A stretch of DNA of 64,000 bases from JANOZM01 sp031429355 (GCA_031429355.1 JANOZM010000020.1:25937-89936), one strand, 5' to 3'. Shown: positions 53,484 through 61,134, counted from the first letter of the stretch. A program made the numbers and translations. The notes: generated by a model from the sequence alone, not told the origin.

Positions 53484-54248
53484 TCACTTCAAAAAGGCGT
53501 CGTAGGCGGTCTTAAGGATTAGCAAACTTACTACTAAAACAAAAATGCTACGCACGAACGATGCACCATGTTTCAATGCTAGGTGGGTACCCACAATACT
53601 TCCGAGAATGTTTGCTGCAGCTAAAACTAGCCCAACTTGCCACCAGACGTGACCCTTTAGAGAAAACAAAACTAGTGCTGCAAAATTGGTAGCCACATTG
53701 AGAACCTTTGCTGAAGCAGAGGCATTTAGAAAGTCATATCCCATTAAGCGTACCAATAAAAAAACGTAAAAGCTGCCTGCACCCGGACCAAAAAAGCCAT
53801 CGTAAAAGCCGATTGATGCACCGATTCCAGATGTAACTGCTACCGCCTGCACTCCTGAGTATCGTGGAACATGACTTCTGCCTAACTCCTTATTCCAAAG
53901 CGTGTAACAAAGCACACCGACCAGCACCACGGGCAAGAGCCGCCGCAGGAACGTTGAGTCAATAACAGTAACCGTCCACGCTCCGCAAAGACTTCCGGCC
54001 AGCACAAAAGCTGCCGCGGGTAAGAGTACCCGCCAATTCAAGTCGACTCGCGTTGCAAATTGACGAGCTGAAATGAATGTTCCCCAAATTGCAGCGAACT
54101 TATTTGTTCCCAGCAGAGTAGCCGGAGGTGCCGATGGAAATGTAGCAAACAACGCTGGAACTAGTACAAGCCCGCCGCCTCCAACGATTGAATCAATCGA
54201 ACCTGCTAAGACAGAAGCAACGGTTAGCAGCGCGAGTTCAAGGGACAT
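53484..54248 (-). CDS. TauE/SafE-family sulfite/sulfonate exporter-like permease
   Basis: 254 residues with about eight helices and the two repeated family motifs: VGGGGLVLVPALFA near residue 22 and YDGFFGPGAGSFYVFLL near residue 149. TSUP/TauE proteins export sulfite, sulfoacetate or other small anions. A sulfite exporter would suit a thiosulfate oxidiser, but the gene is 20 kb from sox and the substrate is not shown. It follows the cupin gene by 30 bases and may be co-transcribed with it. Confidence 0.88.
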   Translation of the reverse strand: MSLELALLTVASVLAGSIDSIVGGGGLVLVPALFATFPSAPPATLLGTNKFAAIWGTFISARQFATRVDLNWRVLLPAAAFVLAGSLCGAWTVTVIDSTFLRRLLPVVLVGVLCYTLWNKELGRSHVPRYSGVQAVAVTSGIGASIGFYDGFFGPGAGSFYVFLLVRLMGYDFLNASASAKVLNVATNFAALVLFSLKGHVWWQVGLVLAAANILGSIVGTHLALKHGASFVRSIFVLVVSLLILKTAYDAFLK

Positions 54249-54278
54249 AGTGATGTTGATTCACCGATATTACCCGCG

Positions 54279-54695
54279 TTAATTTCGTCGCTCAGTTAGC
54301 CCATCGGTGGAAGGCTCAAAGTTCAGCGGTCGAAGTTGCTCTGTTAATGAACGCGTTTTTTCTGTTGATACATTGCCGGTGTGCAATGTCGATTTACGTT
54401 CAATGAGCATAATATGACATTCATGCTCAGCAACAGGGTTATGGCGCACGCCTTTCGGTACCGTGAACATTTCGCCCTCGGAAAGTTCAACTGCGCCGTC
54501 TTCCATTTCGATTCGCAAGTTGCCTTTTAAGATGAAGAATAGTTCATCTTCGTTTTCGTGACTATGCCATGCTAACGAACCGTGAACTTTAGCTACTTTG
54601 ATATAGGCATCATCGACTTCTCCGACCACACGAGGCGACCAATGCTCTGTGAGGGCATCTGCGATTTGTTTGGGTGAAACAATGTTCAAGGTCAT
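54279..54695 (-). CDS. Small cupin protein
   Basis: 138 residues with one cupin barrel. Motif 1 is HSHENEDELFFILKGNL (His-x-His and Glu ligands) and motif 2 is GEMFTVPKGVRHNPVAEHE with the last His ligand. Metal-binding residues are intact. Such single-domain cupins may be isomerases, dioxygenases or sensors. A good ribosome-binding site (AAAGG) precedes the start. Possibly the last cassette gene of the array, but no clear attC lies beside it. Confidence 0.87.
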   Translation of the reverse strand: MTLNIVSPKQIADALTEHWSPRVVGEVDDAYIKVAKVHGSLAWHSHENEDELFFILKGNLRIEMEDGAVELSEGEMFTVPKGVRHNPVAEHECHIMLIERKSTLHTGNVSTEKTRSLTEQLRPLNFEPSTDGLTERRN

Positions 54696-54834
54696 CCTTT
54701 CGTTAGTTAATTTTTGGTAGCGTCAGTTCTAAAAGTTGTGCTTCACCGTTTTGCGGCCTCTAACGCGAGCAACCTTATGTCATCCAAAAGCGCTTCAACT
54801 GACTTTATGGTTTTAGGCATCTTCTGAAACTCCC

Positions 54835-55227
54835 TTATCCGTTTACTGGGGTGCAAAGCTCAACGAGCATTCCGTCTGGAGTACGTACATAAGAAACCGT
54901 TTGCCCCCAAGGTTTGTCTTTGGGCGGAGATAGTTCTTTAGCGCCATTTGATAATGCGTCGGCGTGGGCTTTATGCACGTTATTTGTCACCAACGCTATC
55001 TCAACGCCCAACGGTTTAGCAGATTCATTGGCCCGAACAAATCCGTCAGCGAAGTTCATGTCACCCAAAGCGTGAGAGGCAAAACTCAAAGTCGTTTCAC
55101 CAGTATCTAATTCACCGTAATCCCCAGATTCGTGAAGAAACTTTTGTTTCATGCCAAAAGCCTTCACGAAAAAACTTAAGGACGCTTCAACGCTTGGGAC
55201 ATAAACAATGGTGTAACCGAGTTTCAT
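54835..55227 (-). CDS. VOC (glyoxalase-fold) cassette protein
   Basis: 130 residues: KLGYTIVYVPSVEASLSFF forms the first module, with TTLSFASHAL and EIALVTNNV following. The closing VSYRTPDG-like segment (VSYVRTPDGMLVELCTP) contains the family glutamate ligand. Single-gene VOC proteins are common cassette cargo and often confer resistance or detoxify. The start codon is 11 bases inside the attC end (GTTGGAT on the coding strand), the usual position in a cassette. Confidence 0.87.
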   Translation of the reverse strand: MKLGYTIVYVPSVEASLSFFVKAFGMKQKFLHESGDYGELDTGETTLSFASHALGDMNFADGFVRANESAKPLGVEIALVTNNVHKAHADALSNGAKELSPPKDKPWGQTVSYVRTPDGMLVELCTPVNG

Positions 55228-55237
55228 AGAGCCTCTT

Positions 55238-55319
55238 ATCCAACTCAGGAAGGGAAAAGCGATATTGTACTAAAGCGCGCATCGACCGTGGAAGTTGAGG
55301 CATCATGTCTAAGTTGTCC
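55238..55319 (-). repeat. attC site, 82 bp
   Basis: Left core ATCCAAC fits RYYYAAC exactly; right end GTTGTCC is imperfect. It separates the VOC gene from the acetyltransferase fragment. Arm pairing is weaker than in the sites further right. Confidence 0.5.
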
Positions 55320-55324
55320 ACTAA

Positions 55325-55540
55325 TCAATGGGGAAAGCGTTCGAGTTTAACAATCGTAATTGATTCGGCAGGGATTTTAAAACGTTCAAACTCGTTGAAT
55401 CCAAATCGATGATACAAATTCAAGGCTGGTAAACAACCGCTCTGCACCAACTGCAAGTCACCCAAAGGCGTCGCAACAAAGATAACGGTTACTTCGAAGT
55501 CTTGGCCATCGCAGCTTGCTTGAGTTAATGAACCGGCCAT
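55325..55540 (-). pseudogene. Acetyltransferase C-terminal fragment
   Basis: The last ~35 codons read GCLPALNLYHRFGFNEFERF then IPAESITIVKLER, the usual GNAT ending (ALxLYxxxGF). The acetyl-CoA-binding loop is absent, and the upstream 35 codons do not fit the family. Probably a truncated GNAT gene left in the array; alternatively a small unrelated protein. Confidence 0.45.
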
Positions 55541-55578
55541 GCGATGAAATTATTAATAAGAAAACCGTGCAAAATTTT

Positions 55579-56016
55579 TCACTCGAGCATTAACTCAAAT
55601 GCGTAGCTTGGTTTTGACTTGGTGAAACCGCGAGCTTTATAAAACAAGTGGGCTTCATCGCGATGTAGGCCAGAGCGAAGGCGGACACGTTTGTAACCAA
55701 ATTCTCGTGACCAAGACACAGCTTGTTCAAGCAAAGCGCGGCCCAAGCCAGTTCTTTGGTGAGACCGTGCAACAACCAATGCTTGGACCTCGGCGTATCC
55801 ACCGCTTGCCAAAAGCGGAACCCCTTGAACATGACAAAGCCCAACAACATTTCCAGAAATTTCGACGACAAAAACTTCGTTTTCCTCGCGCTTGCATAGT
55901 ACCGAAAGACGCGAAGCAACTTCGCTTTCTGTGGCTTTGTAACCTAGGTCCGGAAGAAGTCGACTGATAACTAGCGCATCAGCGAGAACTGAACTACGGA
56001 TTATAAATTTCGACAC
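55579..56016 (-). CDS. GNAT-family N-acetyltransferase
   Basis: 145 residues from a GTG start. Acetyl-CoA pyrophosphate loop SHQRTGLGRALLEQA (Q/RxxGxG/A, near 88-102) and final FYKARGFTKSK are standard. The substrate is unknown; typical cassette GNATs acetylate aminoglycosides, histamine-like amines or protein termini. It lies next to a second, broken GNAT fragment, so the region may have held two related cassettes. Confidence 0.88.
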   Translation of the reverse strand: MSKFIIRSSVLADALVISRLLPDLGYKATESEVASRLSVLCKREENEVFVVEISGNVVGLCHVQGVPLLASGGYAEVQALVVARSHQRTGLGRALLEQAVSWSREFGYKRVRLRSGLHRDEAHLFYKARGFTKSKPSYAFELMLE

Positions 56017-56063
56017 GAATAATGATGGTTAAAGCCCGACTTAAATTGCCGAATGCAACTGGT

Positions 56064-56152
56064 TACTAACGTGCGGTTGGGTATGCTTTAGCAAATCCAC
56101 CCGCGACGAACTACGATACGACAACTCGGTCAATTTCATGCGAAGGTTAGTG
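56064..56152 (-). repeat. attC site, 89 bp
   Basis: Ends TACTAAC and GTTAGTG; the methyltransferase stop codon (TAA) lies inside the right end. The interior has GCGG...CCGC and GGGT/ACCC-type pairing. Moderately diverged from the consensus. Confidence 0.6.
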
Positions 56153-56806
56153 CCCATTGGTAACATATTGAAATGCCCAGTAGTACTGGAATTTTGTGTA
56201 CTTAAAATTATGCCCCAGCCCCTGTGTGAGTTCTAGCAATTCTGTTTCTGTCGGGAAATTCTTCAACACACGATGAACAGAGTCATCTTGAAGTTTTCGG
56301 GTTTGGAATGTATTTCCATCTGAGTCGCGTTCCGTAATTGAGTGGTTACTTCCCTCGACATAAAGGTTGTCAATTAAAACGACATTTGAACCGGGCTGGA
56401 TCGCTGCCGATAGACCAAGCAGAAACTCACGTTGTTTTTTCTTTGGCACATGCGAGAGCCAGAAGCCTGCAAATGCCGCATTGAATGAACCCTCTTGTAG
56501 CGCGAGTTTGTAAGCGTCGCCGACTACGAAGGTGACCTTATCAGCGGGGACTCGTGACTCAGCGATGGCAATAGTTTCTGGTGCGGAGTCGAGGGCAACG
56601 ATCGAGCTGGCGGATTGGGCGATGTATTGAGTCCAGAAACCTGTACCGCAAGCAATTTCTAACACTTTCGAAGCGTGGAAAAGTTGCGGCAGCCACATCT
56701 GAAGCGAACGAATATCCGCTTGGCGTTCCGGCTTCTCGTAAACGCGATCATACTCGAGTGCACGGGCTGCGTAATAGGATTGCATATGGGCTTCGGAGGA
56801 TGGCAT
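56147..56806 (-). CDS. SAM-dependent methyltransferase
   Basis: 219 residues with a class I methyltransferase fold. Motif I is VLEIACGTGFWTQ (near 66-78), the acidic residue after strand 2 is in IVALDSAPETI, and motif IV is NAAFAGFWLSHVP. An N-terminal SYYAARALEYDRVY extension resembles the small-molecule methyltransferases related to UbiE. The substrate is unknown. The stop lies in one attC and the start seven bases from the next, making this a single-gene cassette. Confidence 0.88.
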   Translation of the reverse strand: MPSSEAHMQSYYAARALEYDRVYEKPERQADIRSLQMWLPQLFHASKVLEIACGTGFWTQYIAQSASSIVALDSAPETIAIAESRVPADKVTFVVGDAYKLALQEGSFNAAFAGFWLSHVPKKKQREFLLGLSAAIQPGSNVVLIDNLYVEGSNHSITERDSDGNTFQTRKLQDDSVHRVLKNFPTETELLELTQGLGHNFKYTKFQYYWAFQYVTNGH

Positions 56807-56812
56807 TTTGAG

Positions 56813-56896
56813 CTTTAACGTTTCATTTGGCCAGCGCCCACGCCAACGTTTGCGGGGAAACTGAAGCGCGATGATTTGATCGCGCTTCAGTTGCCG
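56813..56896 (-). repeat. attC site, 84 bp, with long palindrome
   Basis: Ends CTTTAAC and GTTGCCG. It contains a perfect 14-base inverted repeat, AACTGAAGCGCGAT/ATCGCGCTTCAGTT, at 56859-56892 with a six-base loop, directly against the right end. The DUF5615 gene's TGA adjoins that end. Confidence 0.62.
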
Positions 56897-57210
56897 AATG
56901 CAATTTCTTCATAACTGCTCGGCGTCGCTCGGTCAATTGCGTGAACCACAACTTGGACATGCTTTTCGATGATACGCCAGTCGGTATTTAAGAGGATCAT
57001 TAGAGCAATTCGTCTGGTTGATAAATTTTGCTGATACTTCAGATTTGAATCAGTAGTGAGTAGAAGCTCAAAACCCGACTTCTCTGCGACCTCCAACAAT
57101 TGTCCGTTCTCAATCTCACTCCAACCCATTTCCCATGCGGTTTTTACCTGATGGACAGGCAGATATTTTTTGAGGGGTCTTGGTGTACCTTGGTCAAAGA
57201 GAATCAGCAT
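56887..57210 (-). CDS. DUF5615 (PIN-like) toxin
   Basis: 107 residues: MLILFDQGTPRPLKKYL with the leading Asp typical of PIN-like DUF5615, then LLTTDSNLKYQQN (second acidic/basic block). It begins immediately after the DUF433 stop. DUF433/DUF5615 pairs are predicted type II toxin-antitoxin systems in which this PIN-like protein is the RNase. The C-terminus runs into the attC end. Known only by prediction. Confidence 0.87.
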   Translation of the reverse strand: MLILFDQGTPRPLKKYLPVHQVKTAWEMGWSEIENGQLLEVAEKSGFELLLTTDSNLKYQQNLSTRRIALMILLNTDWRIIEKHVQVVVHAIDRATPSSYEEIAFGN

Positions 57211-57435
57211 TCAACTAGGCTGCAATAACGACTCTTGTCGCACAAATCTCAAAACTTCTTGAATTTGCTCAATGGTGACGCCTTCAAACCACTCTACGAA
57301 TTCTGCAGGACTTGCACCGCCTTCAAGATTCTCGAAAAGCGTTGAAATTGGAAGGCGAGAACCACGAAACACCCACGCCCCGCTCATGCGGCCAGGCTTG
57401 GATTCAACGGCTGAACATTTGGACCAGTCAATCAT
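57211..57435 (-). CDS. DUF433 antitoxin
   Basis: 74 residues: RMSGAWVFRGSRLPISTLFE, then EGGASPAEFVEWFEGVTIEQ, the full DUF433 winged-helix pattern. Predicted DNA-binding antitoxin and autorepressor for the DUF5615 protein directly downstream. The region 57436-57527 before it holds a short GCTGGT...ACCAGC hairpin and probably its promoter, useful because deep cassettes are far from the integron promoter. Confidence 0.88.
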   Translation of the reverse strand: MIDWSKCSAVESKPGRMSGAWVFRGSRLPISTLFENLEGGASPAEFVEWFEGVTIEQIQEVLRFVRQESLLQPS

Positions 57436-57527
57436 AAATGAAAGTATATCAACGAACTGACGCTGGTGCCTAGCAAAACCAGCTTAGCCGCTACTTCGTG
57501 CGAAGTATTCGGGCGATTGAATCTCAG

Positions 57528-57650
57528 GTATATCGTTTCATTTCAAAGGCGCGTTGCCCAAGCCACGCATACATAAGATGTGCAAAATTTCTTTTCGACA
57601 TTTTATGTCTAAGAGGTGTCTCCCGCGACCTTTGCAAAGGCAAGTTACGC
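57528..57650 (-). repeat. attC site, 123 bp, degenerate left end
   Basis: Aligns with the 126-bp family: GGCGCG 20 bases from the left end and CCCGCGACC before the right arm. TCAAAGG pairs with CCTTTG. The central stem is ACATAAGATGT/ACATTTTATGT. The left core has decayed to GTATATC; the right end is GTTACGC. Confidence 0.6.
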
Positions 57651-57726
57651 GAACCGGCAGAAAAATACTAATTCAAAATATTCACTACCCCCAATTGTTA
57701 AACTTTTACAAGTATACAAAGTTTGA

Positions 57727-58281
57727 TTAAACGTCAGCCGCGATGCTACTAAGCCAAGGCCAGCGCTGGCGGTAGCTCGCTACTTTGCGATCGAAAAGGT
57801 TTGCGTGTGGAACAAGTGGATTAGCTGTTAGTGTGCCTGCGTACATGCCCGCAAGTCCGTAAGGGGCGTTCCATTCGTCCGGTCTCACACCGACACAAGT
57901 TTCTTTGACTAGGAAATGCCGAATTCCGTCGACTGCAGAAGTGAGCGGAGAGTATGGATGGTCAAAGAACTCTGGATACCACAAGTGGACGCGAGCTTGG
58001 TTTGCCACCTCAATTGTAATGTCGAGATCTGAAAACAGTGAAGCGATATGACCCTGAGCCTGTTGCTCGCTTTCAGCGCTTAGATCGTCGGCATCGAAAT
58101 AAAATATGTCGTAGTCTTTGATACTCTGATCCGGTGGCTGAGATGACTTAATGTTCCAGATGGTCTGAAAAAGGCACCCCGCCACGAGCCAAGCGTTAGG
58201 TAGTTCGATGCGCTGCCAAGTGGAAAGAATCGCTCGATTAGACGGGTTCGTTAAAACGTCAGATATAAAGCTGTTTGTCAT
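57727..58281 (-). CDS. Nucleotidyltransferase-family protein (DUF925-like)
   Basis: 184 residues from the ATG at 58281 (a TTG at 58302 is also possible). LPNAWLVAGCLFQTIWN and the DYDIFYFDADDLS segment carry the metal-binding DxD of a nucleotidyltransferase fold. KETCVGVRPDEW with a conserved late LTANPLVPH is typical of the NTP_transf_6/DUF925 family, whose reaction is unknown. It shares a cassette with the broken ParE toxin and intact antitoxin upstream. Confidence 0.83.
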   Translation of the reverse strand: MTNSFISDVLTNPSNRAILSTWQRIELPNAWLVAGCLFQTIWNIKSSQPPDQSIKDYDIFYFDADDLSAESEQQAQGHIASLFSDLDITIEVANQARVHLWYPEFFDHPYSPLTSAVDGIRHFLVKETCVGVRPDEWNAPYGLAGMYAGTLTANPLVPHANLFDRKVASYRQRWPWLSSIAADV

Positions 58282-58304
58282 TGCATTGTTGCTTATTGTC
58301 AATT

Positions 58305-58512
58305 TTAAAACGGTGGAAAAGTAGTTGGATCGCGTGAACCCGCAAAAACTGCAAGAATGATTACTTCGTCTTTTCGAGCCTTGTGGTACACCGAGTATGG
58401 AAGATGTGGAGCAACTGCGTGGCGTATGTTACCCAAAACCAATTCTCTAACCATCATACCAATCGGCGGCTTCATCACTCTCGAATCGTGCAGCTTTGCG
58501 AAATGTTAGGAT
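58305..58512 (-). pseudogene. ParE/RelE toxin gene, internally deleted
   Basis: The start reads LTFRKAARFESDEAADWY in a frame overlapping the antitoxin stop and soon hits a stop. The end is found in another frame as NIRHAVAPHLPYSVYHKARK, then EVIILAVFAGSRDPTTF. Together these are the N- and C-terminal parts of a ParE-like toxin with about 25 central residues and the frame lost. The toxin should be inactive. Confidence 0.78.
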
Positions 58513-58748
58513 CGCCGCTGTTTCGCCAACCTTTCGCGCGCTTGCGCGAAGACATCTTTTGCGGCGACAACGTCATTCGGATTAGCTTCATCATCGGCAT
58601 CACGCATTAACAATGCTGTACGCTGCGCTTCTGACATCGGGATTTTTTCTGGCTCTGATGCGATGCTTGCCCAGATCTCCTGAACCAAGGGCATCAGTTC
58701 TGCAACGGACAACGAGTCAATGCCTAGCGACTTAGCTGAAACTGGCAT
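58506..58748 (-). CDS. Addiction-module antitoxin (putative ParD-like, PF09720 type)
   Basis: 80 residues from the ATG at 58748, preceded by GAAGGG at a good distance; longer starts at 58754 and 58763 are possible. The LSVAELMPLVQEIWASIA pattern followed by a charged tail of Ala and Arg (AKDVFAQARERLAKQRR) fits the 'addiction module component' antitoxins that pair with RelE/ParE toxins. Its toxin next door is broken, so this is an orphan antitoxin that might still neutralise related toxins. Confidence 0.82.
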   Translation of the reverse strand: MPVSAKSLGIDSLSVAELMPLVQEIWASIASEPEKIPMSEAQRTALLMRDADDEANPNDVVAAKDVFAQARERLAKQRRS

Positions 58749-58803
58749 AGGCATGCCCTTCAAAAACGCAACTTTACACTAGCGGAAACTATAGGGTTTT
58801 CTT

Positions 58804-58913
58804 GTACAACGTAAAAGCTTAGCAACGATTTTGGGGACGGCGATTTTTGTGAAGCTGAAAGATCACACAAATTGACGGCGGCGAAAATTGTTTGCTTGAG
58901 CAGCAAGTTAGTT
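58804..58913 (-). repeat. attC site, 110 bp
   Basis: Ends GTACAAC and GTTAGTT. Its left part and central stem (TTGTGAAGCTGAAAGATCACACAA) closely match the site at 61024, so these two form a second attC subfamily. Confidence 0.68.
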
Positions 58914-58928
58914 TGCATTTAACCGAAC

Positions 58929-59435
58929 CTACCTTGCCCGAATTATTGAGTAACCAAGGCTAGACTTTACTACCTCAGTCACTATTGTTTCAAGCGAGTC
59001 CACAACCCGTAGTTCGGTTCCCGATTGAACCAAACGAGTAAGAGGTCGTGAAACTTGAGCCTTAATCCTCGGTGTGACCGCTGTCTTGCAAACATAATAA
59101 CCAGCGATAGGATCGATACACTCAAACCCTTCGTCAGAGAATTCGTAAGCCCAAAGCTCACATTCAATCGAATGTTGCAACCATGAACCTTCGATGACCA
59201 ACACCGATTGCGCTGTGCTTGCACCGAAATACTGTGTTAAGTCATCCTCGGTGCTGCTAGGTAATCGATGAAACGATACTCTCGGGCAGTCGCGAGGAAC
59301 TAGGTAATTATACAAATGCTCGTTGTCGGTTGCCCAAACAGCTGGAACGGAAATTTTAGAATTTTCGGAACTGGGCAATCTTGGTTCAAAAACCTCGATC
59401 GTTGGATCTTCGCTAATGTGAAAAAGTCGCTTCAT
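58929..59435 (-). CDS. DUF6886-family protein
   Basis: 168 residues from the ATG at 59435; the open frame runs upstream into the attC, which a cassette gene should not. KRLFHISEDPTIEVFEPRLP, VPAVWATDNEHLYNYLVPRD and PIAGYYVCKTAVTPR are close to the family pattern as I recall it. No reaction is known. The fold may resemble ADP-ribosyltransferase-like proteins, suggested only by the HISEDP/FEPRLP start. Confidence 0.8.
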   Translation of the reverse strand: MKRLFHISEDPTIEVFEPRLPSSENSKISVPAVWATDNEHLYNYLVPRDCPRVSFHRLPSSTEDDLTQYFGASTAQSVLVIEGSWLQHSIECELWAYEFSDEGFECIDPIAGYYVCKTAVTPRIKAQVSRPLTRLVQSGTELRVVDSLETIVTEVVKSSLGYSIIRAR

Positions 59436-59438
59436 GCA

Positions 59439-59564
59439 AATTAACGACTTAAATAACCAGCGGCGACGCAATCGATAGTCGCGCAGGTTTGCGTAGAGTG
59501 TAACGAACGCAAACCGAGCATGAGATATTGCTCCAACGGCGTTTGGTTGATTGACAGGTTATGT
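59439..59564 (-). repeat. attC site, 126 bp
   Basis: Ends AATTAAC and GTTATGT, both off-consensus. The length is exactly that of three other sites. Central stem GGTTTGCGT/ACGCAAACC. The stop of the upstream antitoxin lies just right of it. Confidence 0.66.
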
Positions 59565-59565
59565 T

Positions 59566-59883
59566 TCACGCGCTGCGTTGAGTGACAAACTTAATCTGTA
59601 ATTCACAACCGACGGCCTTTGCGTATTTTTTTAATGTATTCAATGACGGAGCGTGCTTGCCCACCCCTTCGAGTCTTGAAACTGCGCTCTTTGAAGTACC
59701 CATCAACTCCGCTACTGCGTCCTGTGTGAGACCGGCCTTTGAACGAGCTTTGAGCATTTGATTCGCTACAGAATATTCAAGTTCGAGGGCTTCATAGGCT
59801 TCTTTAAACCCGGGCCGTTTCATCGCGCGTTCCAGCATTTCTTTATGGGAATGAACAACGGGTTGGTATTTCAGTTCAGGCAT
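59566..59883 (-). CDS. XRE-family antitoxin (HigA-like)
   Basis: 105 residues from the ATG at 59883, which overlaps the toxin stop as ATGCCTGA. The helix-turn-helix SKAGLTQDAVAELMGTSKSA lies in residues 50-75, and a C-terminal LKKYAKAVGCELQIKFV strand completes the HigA-type fold. It binds and neutralises the Gp49-like toxin and represses the operon through the palindrome at 60210. Confidence 0.9.
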   Translation of the reverse strand: MPELKYQPVVHSHKEMLERAMKRPGFKEAYEALELEYSVANQMLKARSKAGLTQDAVAELMGTSKSAVSRLEGVGKHAPSLNTLKKYAKAVGCELQIKFVTQRSA

Positions 59884-60202
59884 CTTGCACCTCTTTAACA
59901 CGCTTACGCGCTAATTGAATTTCTTTATCAGGGGTTTGTGGAGTCTTTTTAATAAATGCATGTACGATCACTACGCGTCGTTCCTTCAAATAACCGTAAA
60001 ACGCTCGACCAATTTCGTCGCTACTTTTAGGTCTTAGTTCGAATAGACCGTTGCCCATTGCTTTGGAATGAGGCATTCCCAACTCAGGGCCATGCTCTTC
60101 AAGCAAACCGTAAAGTCGGATGAAACTAGCATATAGGTCGTTCGGCCACTCTTCAATCGCCTTGAGCACACTTGGATGGTAGTACCGGATCTCAAATCGC
60201 AT
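59876..60202 (-). CDS. HigB-like toxin (phage-derived Gp49/DUF891 family)
   Basis: 108 residues from the ATG at 60202; the open frame's upstream start at 60217 falls inside the operator. RFEIRYYHPSVLKAIEEWP, LYGLLEEHGPELGMPHSKAM, LFELRPKSSDEIGRAFYGYL and ERRVVIVHAFIKKTPQTPD are the consecutive family blocks. A ribosome-dependent mRNA interferase in the RelE superfamily. Confidence 0.91.
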   Translation of the reverse strand: MRFEIRYYHPSVLKAIEEWPNDLYASFIRLYGLLEEHGPELGMPHSKAMGNGLFELRPKSSDEIGRAFYGYLKERRVVIVHAFIKKTPQTPDKEIQLARKRVKEVQDA

Positions 60203-60209
60203 TGTTAAT

Positions 60210-60227
60210 GTTACCAAAAATGGTAAC
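60210..60227. promoter_or_regulatory. Operator palindrome of the Gp49-like HigBA module
   Basis: GTTACCA-AAAAT-GGTAAC, an inverted repeat eight bases upstream of the toxin start codon. Probably bound by the XRE antitoxin, giving this cassette its own regulated promoter. Confidence 0.7.
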
Positions 60228-60257
60228 TTGAGTCAAGCTCTTTCGGTTGGAATTGAA

Positions 60258-60383
60258 ACATAACGACGCAAATAACAGGCGCGCAACTGTTACCCGCCGA
60301 GTACGAAACATGCAAGGCTTTACCTTGAATGTTTCGTACGTTTAGCTTCTGTTGCCCGCGTCCTGCTCATTTACTGGTTATCC
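60258..60383 (-). repeat. attC site, 126 bp
   Basis: Ends ACATAAC and GTTATCC. GGCGCG sits 20 bases in; AAAT..CAGG pairs with CCTG.TCATTT leaving an extra base. The central stem GTACGAAACAT..AAGG/CCTT..ATGTTTCGTAC is long. Parallels the 62324 site base by base in many positions. Confidence 0.78.
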
Positions 60384-60585
60384 TTTGGTGTCGTTTGGTA
60401 AAAATGAACCCCCCAAAGAGTGAACCGACTCCGAGTCCAGCGAGAGCCGCAACAAACAAATAGATTAACGAGTCCTCGTAGCGCATCGTTGGAAAAATGT
60501 ATCCCAGCATCAGTAGCAACGTAAAAGTACCGACTAAAGCGCCCACTATTGCACCACAAACAATAAAAATAATTTTCATTTCCAC
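60367..60585 (-). CDS. Small two-helix membrane protein
   Basis: 72 residues: helix 1 at 5-27 (FIVCGAIVGALVGTFTLLLM) and helix 2 at 40-62 (LIYLFVAALAGLGVGSLFGG), each with GxxxG-like glycine spacing, then a short basic tail. No family recognised. Its start overlaps the previous gene's end by ten bases and its stop lies inside the attC, so it is the second gene of a two-gene cassette. Possible immunity or holin-like partner, speculative. Confidence 0.72.
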   Translation of the reverse strand: MEMKIIFIVCGAIVGALVGTFTLLLMLGYIFPTMRYEDSLIYLFVAALAGLGVGSLFGGFIFTKRHQRITSK

Positions 60586-60983
60586 CTCACTGGGCAGTTG
60601 CTTAGGATGGACTCCTTGGAACCACCAGCCGAGAAAACCTCCTCGACAAATGCAGCGCAGTTGTTAGGTATAAGTAGCCAGCGCCATCTTTGCGCTGAGA
60701 GTTGTTCTATTTTGCGCTGAGCCCCGTCATGGTTTTTCAAGGGAACGAAGCGCCTGTGTAACTCTTTTTTTCTGTTCTCGCGAAGGTAGCGTTTATAGCC
60801 GCCCTCATCCATCATCCATGGGTAGTCGTTAAGACCGTCGACGTGAAAATAATTTAGACCTGCATTTACAAGAGCATGGCCACACATATTTGGGCCGCTT
60901 CCACTAACAATTATTAGGTGAGCCGATGACCATTCAAATGGAATTACCCTACAACTGTAAAGATGCTCTCCGAGGTAAGCCAT
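60576..60983 (-). CDS. Unclassified cassette protein with possible cysteine-hydrolase motif
   Basis: 135 residues, not recognised as a known family. Features seen: PNMCGHALVNAGLNYFHVDG near residues 32-51 and the late IPNNCAAFVEEVFSAGG near 106-121. A Cys at the start of a helix after Asn-Asn, plus a separate conserved-looking His, is the look of a papain-like or NlpC-type amidase fold, but this is only a resemblance. It overlaps the small membrane protein gene. Confidence 0.6.
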   Translation of the reverse strand: MAYLGEHLYSCRVIPFEWSSAHLIIVSGSGPNMCGHALVNAGLNYFHVDGLNDYPWMMDEGGYKRYLRENRKKELHRRFVPLKNHDGAQRKIEQLSAQRWRWLLIPNNCAAFVEEVFSAGGSKESILSNCPVRWK

Positions 60984-61023
60984 TGATGTCCCCTTATTGG
61001 AATTATTTTGCTACAGATGAACA

Positions 61024-61134
61024 GGATAACGAAAAAGCTCATTGGCGAATTTTGGTGACAGCGAATTGTGTAAAGCTGAAAGCGCACACAATTTGTTGGC
61101 AACAAAATTAGTCCATTGCAGCGGCAAGTTAAGC
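61024..61134 (-). repeat. attC site, 111 bp
   Basis: Right end GTTAAGC fits GTTRRRY and contains the stop codon of the HigA-type gene. Left end GGATAAC is off-consensus. Central stem TTGTGTAAAGCTGAAAG...ACACAA matches the 58804 site. Confidence 0.7.

Noticed and set aside
54756..54818. Possible further attC (GCCTCTAAC ... GTTTTAGGC)
   Set aside because: Ends are roughly complementary, but the interior shows no convincing arm pairing and no gene stop falls in it; left out of the attC list.
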